From contig JANQBS010000044.1 of NCBI GenBank assembly GCA_033085395.1, positions 1-64,000 on the forward strand: a DNA stretch of 64,000 nt, written 5' to 3'. The stretch is from Xanthoparmelia taractica (Eukaryota; Ascomycota; Lecanoromycetes; Lecanorales; Parmeliaceae). This document shows positions 59,921-64,000 of this stretch, piece after piece. The position numbers and the translations under genes are program-made. Position 1 is the first letter of the stretch, and every line of letters starts with the position of its first letter. The notes under the pieces are model-generated. The model did not search any database, had not been told where the DNA came from, and worked only from the letters and a program-made list of their open reading frames with translations.

Positions 59921-60711
59921 CCAGTATTTCTAGCGGTGGCCCGTGGGGAAGGAGGTAGAGCCGCGACTATGCTAACTTGCTAAGAGCCTCATCATGGTTA
60001 ACCATAACATACTTTAATTAGACTTTTTTTCAATGCGCTCTGACTGGCGTCTATCCTAAAATTTTCCTACATGTAAAGTATCTACTTAGTATAGTCGATT
60101 GACCCAATGAGCAGGCGAAGGATAGATCAGTTGTCTGACAGAATGGCCGTTGCAGAGCTTCGAATTGTTCCGAGCTTGATATTTAACGTCAGTACAGGAG
60201 ACAAGGTCGACTATCAATAACATAAAGTACATCGTAAGGACAGCTTATGCGCATAACTTGCCTAAAAGTCCTACTGACCCTTTGCCTGCACGCCGCCGGA
60301 GATGGCCTGGCACGCCTGGACGGTGCATACACCGCCTCATATTTGATGGAAATCACACGTATCCCACAAATATGATTCTGAATGTCCCATATGATAGATA
60401 AAGTGACTGAGATCCCAAGTGAAATTCATTGAAGAGAATAATTCTCACGCAGACTTGTGAGCTTGGATACTACTTTACTTAAGCGGAAATAAAAGGTTTA
60501 GTTCTAGTAGAAAAGCGCTTGCAGTGATCGTCCGCGGTCTCCGGAACACAAAGCTTCGCCCATCGCACCTCCCAACCACCATCACAACAACCAGACTGGC
60601 AGCTGGCCTCGTCAATCTTGCTTCTTAAAAACTGCGCAGTCTTTACACTTTGCTTCTACAGTCGATGAAGGGCCTCAGCGCATCTGACTGAGCTCGAGGA
60701 AGAGCCTCTTC
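59921..60711. other. intergenic, nothing recognised
   Basis: This is the 3' region of the broken membrane-protein gene and the promoter and leader of the AcrB-like gene, with pyrimidine-rich stretches shortly before its start. No gene is seen. Confidence 0.45.
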
Positions 60712-63642
60712 ATGCCACGAGCAGGAAACAAAGCACGAGGTTTAAATCAGCACAACACCCGCCATGAGAACGGCGTCGTCGCCCCAGGCAAGAGAATAAC
60801 CAAGCAGAAGTCGAATGGTCATCTCAATCCGAGCGCCGATGGGTCCTCCCATTCGAGGGTCCTGCCAACCTCACCCTCTCCTACTGCTCGCACGACAACG
60901 CGGCTGCCTGACTCACGCACGAACGATGAGTCCTCAAATATCCAAGGTAGTTTTCAACCCGCGGAAGATAACGAGAGAAGACCTTCACAGGGGTTGCCCG
61001 ACTCTTTAGAATCACTGTCAAGTGGAATCAACTATGCCAACGGCTCCGTCGAGCACGCACACCGCAAGATCGACGTGAATGCCGCCAAGAATCCCATGGT
61101 CCACGACAGCAGCATATGGCATCTCGCTCTCACAATCCTTAGATCCTGTCCACTTGGCGACACCCTTGCGATTCTCATCTTCCTCCTCTCCCTGCCTCCA
61201 ACGATGTTGACTGTCACCAATGCTCTGTTTGCCGTGCTAACATTCATCACTCCAACTGGCTCGTCATCGATACCAACCAGCGTTGCCGATATTTTCCAAG
61301 GTTCAGGAGGCACCCCTTCGCTGGCCACAATTATCGTAACGGATGTTCTCGGCTTGATTCTATGGCTGGTAATATGGGCTCCAATGCAAAATCTTTGCAT
61401 CGAATTGGCACAAGCCGTGGTAGCGACACAGTTAGGGGGCGGCAATGCCAGCAAAAACAAGGGCTCGGATCGTACTCTGCTCTGCATGGGCATAGTAACA
61501 GTCAGTCATGTGGCCCGCCATCAATGGACACCGAAACGAATATTCGGCTATGACTGGTCCGCCATCCTATCTTCCATACCCTACGTATCGAAAAGTCCCA
61601 CGTTTTTCTCCAAGGATGTTTCCACACCAACTCGTTCGCCAGCGGGCTGGTTTCGTATCCTGATTGCGCTTCACATATTAGTTCAAGGATTGGTTCACAT
61701 TGCTAGGAGATGGATACAGAAGCGGGAATACTCTCAACCAGTCTCTGCCAACAAGAAAATGGATCCCGAGGCAATAGCAGGCTCGCCAGTCCGTCCCTCT
61801 GTAATCGCATCTTCTGAGCCCAGTTTTCAGGGCAATTCCGTCGCTTCTGATTCGGTTTCCAAAGTTCCGTCGGCCGGCACAAAGGAAGCACGGGACAAGA
61901 TCTCAAGCGGCAAAAAGAAGCGAAAGCAGGGCACCTATGTCCGAAGTCAGCAACCCCTCTGGGCCGCATTCGCTCATACCAAGATTACCATATTGCGCGA
62001 GTACGAGCAGTCGCATACACACTCAGAAGTCTCAGGGGCCAATGCGGTTGATACGAGAAACCTCGGAAGCGCTCCATTTGTTACTGAAGATGGTTGTGTT
62101 TGGATCTCGGACGTGTTGCCCACCAGCTTTCGCTTCAACGCAAGCTTTTTCACACTGTCCAGGCCAGGTGCTTCCGGACCGGAAACCCCTATTATTCACC
62201 CTAGTGCCTGCATTGATCGTTCAAAACCTCTTTATGTACGCATTAACGACACGGACTGGAAATCGACGACGTTCGAGCCGACTGCAACGGACGAGAGCGC
62301 AGATGGGCAGTGGACTGGCGAAGTTTTTGGACTTTCGCCGTCTTCCAGCTACAAATGCAGCTTCGTCCAGAGCGAGGATGATGCGGTACTGCACTCTGTG
62401 ATAGTCACCACACCACCCTCGCTCCCTGCTGAGAACGGTATACCCACGCTTACGATACTTTGGCAGATTTTCTTGACTAATGTATTATCAGACTCTAACG
62501 CATCGTCAGCCATTCCTGCTCATAGATTACACCGCCCATCGTCGCCTACAAGTCCTACGACAACATTGAAGAACTCAATCGCAGCATTCGAGTCCAGTCT
62601 AAGCGAGTCTCAAGCTCGGCAGAAAAGAAGTAAAAAGGACAACAAGGCAGCGTCTGCCTCCTTCAAGAAGGATATCGAAGTCTTCAGTGCCAAGATTTCC
62701 AAACTCGGGAGTGAGGATAAAGCTCATCTGAATCGACATTTGCAGTGGAATCAGCATACCCGGCAAGCGGACGAATCAGTCATGTCTATTTCTGAAGAAA
62801 TTGAGTCAATGGGCTGTCTTCCAGAAGATGAGATTGGATTATCTAAAGAAATGAAAATCGGTTGGGACGAGGCAAGGACTCATCAAACGGCCACAAGAGA
62901 TGCACTCTTCCGTTGCAAGGAATCTGCGCATCAGGAGAAATCTTCAGTCCACGCGGAGGCTACTTCAACAGCGCAGAAAAAGGAGCGCTTGCTTGCACGA
63001 AGGTCGAAGCTCAACGATCAACACGACAGACTTGAATCAGCTACAAGCCAGGGGCTTGACGAAAGGCAGCGCAAGAACTCCGAGCAAGCCGCAAAAGATG
63101 AGGAGCGCCTTCAGTTCGAAAACAGGCACTTCGAGCAAATGGGGTACTGCCAAAGGACTATACAGGAGAGTCGATACGTGACTCAGCAAGCCTGGCAGCA
63201 AGCTCAGATAGTCGAGAACGCATTTCATGAGCAGCAAATGATGAGCGGACTGGACGGGGAACGTTCAATCACTCCCGAAGGTGACCTTCCTGGTACGGTA
63301 CCTCATCATACTGGTGCGCCAGCATTCCGCTTCCCAGCCTTTGGCTCTCCAGATCTACCCAACGGCATCCGTAGCCAGTCGGGCTCTTTCCGAAGCAGTG
63401 ACAGCCGCCCACGGTCAATTTCCATGCTGCCTGGCAATGGCGTCTCTGCTGACTTCGAAGACCAAGATCCAGCCCCACCGATGCCGGCCAGGGCGGTAGA
63501 AGTGATTAGGGAGAGGGGTAGGAAACAGAGCGGAGGCAGCGGCAGTGGTAGTTCTGGTAGTCAGCGTGATCCATCGAGTCCGGTCGTTGGTGGTGCTGCA
63601 CTGATGAGTCCGGGCAAGAGGAGTCCAGTGTGGAATCACTGA
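60712..63642 (+). CDS. acrB: AcrB-like ubiquitination-network protein (membrane helices plus coiled coil)
   Basis: A single exon of 976 residues. The start, MPRAGNKARGLNQHNTRHEN followed by GVVAPGKRITKQKSNGHLN, is the characteristic N-terminus of fungal AcrB proteins. Three hydrophobic segments are visible: LGDTLAILIFLLSLPPTMLT (about 148-168), LATIIVTDVLGLILWLVIWA (about 203-222) and FRILIALHILVQGLVHIA (about 315-332). A conserved soluble domain follows (about 400-590). A long coiled coil (about 635-850) and a Ser/Pro/Gly-rich end complete it. In Aspergillus nidulans, AcrB affects acriflavine resistance and works in the same network as the CreB deubiquitinating enzyme and CreD arrestin; carrying this over is inference. 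No intron or defect is visible. Confidence 0.8.
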   Translation: MPRAGNKARGLNQHNTRHENGVVAPGKRITKQKSNGHLNPSADGSSHSRVLPTSPSPTARTTTRLPDSRTNDESSNIQGSFQPAEDNERRPSQGLPDSLESLSSGINYANGSVEHAHRKIDVNAAKNPMVHDSSIWHLALTILRSCPLGDTLAILIFLLSLPPTMLTVTNALFAVLTFITPTGSSSIPTSVADIFQGSGGTPSLATIIVTDVLGLILWLVIWAPMQNLCIELAQAVVATQLGGGNASKNKGSDRTLLCMGIVTVSHVARHQWTPKRIFGYDWSAILSSIPYVSKSPTFFSKDVSTPTRSPAGWFRILIALHILVQGLVHIARRWIQKREYSQPVSANKKMDPEAIAGSPVRPSVIASSEPSFQGNSVASDSVSKVPSAGTKEARDKISSGKKKRKQGTYVRSQQPLWAAFAHTKITILREYEQSHTHSEVSGANAVDTRNLGSAPFVTEDGCVWISDVLPTSFRFNASFFTLSRPGASGPETPIIHPSACIDRSKPLYVRINDTDWKSTTFEPTATDESADGQWTGEVFGLSPSSSYKCSFVQSEDDAVLHSVIVTTPPSLPAENGIPTLTILWQIFLTNVLSDSNASSAIPAHRLHRPSSPTSPTTTLKNSIAAFESSLSESQARQKRSKKDNKAASASFKKDIEVFSAKISKLGSEDKAHLNRHLQWNQHTRQADESVMSISEEIESMGCLPEDEIGLSKEMKIGWDEARTHQTATRDALFRCKESAHQEKSSVHAEATSTAQKKERLLARRSKLNDQHDRLESATSQGLDERQRKNSEQAAKDEERLQFENRHFEQMGYCQRTIQESRYVTQQAWQQAQIVENAFHEQQMMSGLDGERSITPEGDLPGTVPHHTGAPAFRFPAFGSPDLPNGIRSQSGSFRSSDSRPRSISMLPGNGVSADFEDQDPAPPMPARAVEVIRERGRKQSGGSGSGSSGSQRDPSSPVVGGAALMSPGKRSPVWNH

Positions 63643-64000
63643 GTAGAGTGCAAGCTGCGCTACCGCTCTTGTCGTAGGCATTCGCAGAAGTCAAGCAAGC
63701 AATCTATCTTCATTATCTCCTGTGTGATCTACGTGAACGAATCGTCTGAGACACTAATTGAAGATCAGGAATCGGATGCTGTTCCAACGCCGTCTCACAC
63801 TAGGATGGCTGGAGATAGGAACCTCATAAGTGTTCTTTGCCCATGCCGAAGACTTGGGTGTAGCCTCCTCCCTCAAACATTCCATTCTCCATTATCAAGT
63901 GACATGATCCTCAAAACAACCTGCAAGCACTGCGTCTTTTCACTAATCAAGTTCTCTTTTGGACCAACATCATCTTCCTAATCGACTTTGACGGAGAGAG
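63643..64000. other. 3' flank of the AcrB-like gene, to window end
   Basis: Short frames only, without motifs. It probably holds the 3' UTR of the AcrB-like gene. Confidence 0.4.

Noticed and set aside
1..64000. CRISPR arrays, rRNA genes, bacterial-type operons
   Set aside because: The window has spliced eukaryotic genes throughout; the only repeated array (27108-27900) has long, diverged units without spacers.

Overview
The window reads as nuclear DNA of a filamentous ascomycete (Pezizomycotina, most likely a dothideomycete). Genes are interrupted by short introns, mostly 44-72 nt with GT..AG ends and internal CTAAC/CTGAC-like branch sites. GC is near 50% in genes. Several families are typical of filamentous ascomycetes: a PHO4/NUC-1-type bHLH factor, an AcrB-like protein, a DUF7729 GPI-type protein and an NRPS-like adenylating reductase. 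One AT-rich block looks mutated by RIP (repeat-induced point mutation). Exon coordinates were worked out by hand from splice motifs and frame continuity. No database search was run, so family names rest on recognised motifs.

Layout. 1-2814: a broken NRPS-like adenylation-carrier-reductase gene. 3562-4347: 6-phosphogluconolactonase. 6316-7676: an RRM protein. 8248-8697 (-) and 8979-11278 (+): a divergent pair, DPM2 (a three-exon gene of 91 codons) and the splicing factor CWC22. 12179-15343: a BCAS3-like WD40 protein. 17950-19149: a secreted GPI-type DUF7729 protein. 20023-22203 (-): the bHLH phosphate regulator. 24417-26648 (-): HSP90, with a heat-shock element upstream. 27108-27900: a diverged array of about 200-bp tandem repeats. 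28542-30837 (-): an unusual septin with a C-terminal membrane segment. 31740-33585 (-): a G3BP-like NTF2/RRM/RGG protein. 34640-35286 (-): a small conserved-looking protein. 36315-38031: a TPR-like protein. 38171-38966 (-): kinetochore NNF1. 39900-40480: an SprT-like remnant. 41173-41824: an unknown protein. 42258-44223 (-): the FACT subunit POB3. 44831-45790 (-): a four-helix membrane protein. 46863-47984 (-): a family-92-like glycosyltransferase. 49512-52093: a cytochrome-b561-like membrane protein. 52296-53553: a hotdog thioesterase with an unclear splice. 53795-56131: an AT-rich element with terminal inverted repeats and TA flanks. 56844-59920: a large membrane-protein gene broken by a nonsense codon and a 188-bp insertion. 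60712-63642: an AcrB-like protein.

Most intact genes are housekeeping: pentose phosphate pathway, dolichol-mannose synthesis, splicing, chromatin, kinetochore, chaperone and stress-granule functions. They do not form a cluster with one purpose. The points of interest are decay and mobile DNA: RIP-compatible nonsense codons (TGG to TGA, CAG to TAG), a degenerate inverted-repeat element, and a small hairpin-rich insertion flanked by a near-duplicate 10-mer. Beside these are the tandem repeat upstream of HSP90 and the septin with a probable GC-AG intron. I found no CRISPR array, rRNA or convincing tRNA. I did not see a new defence or biosynthetic system.
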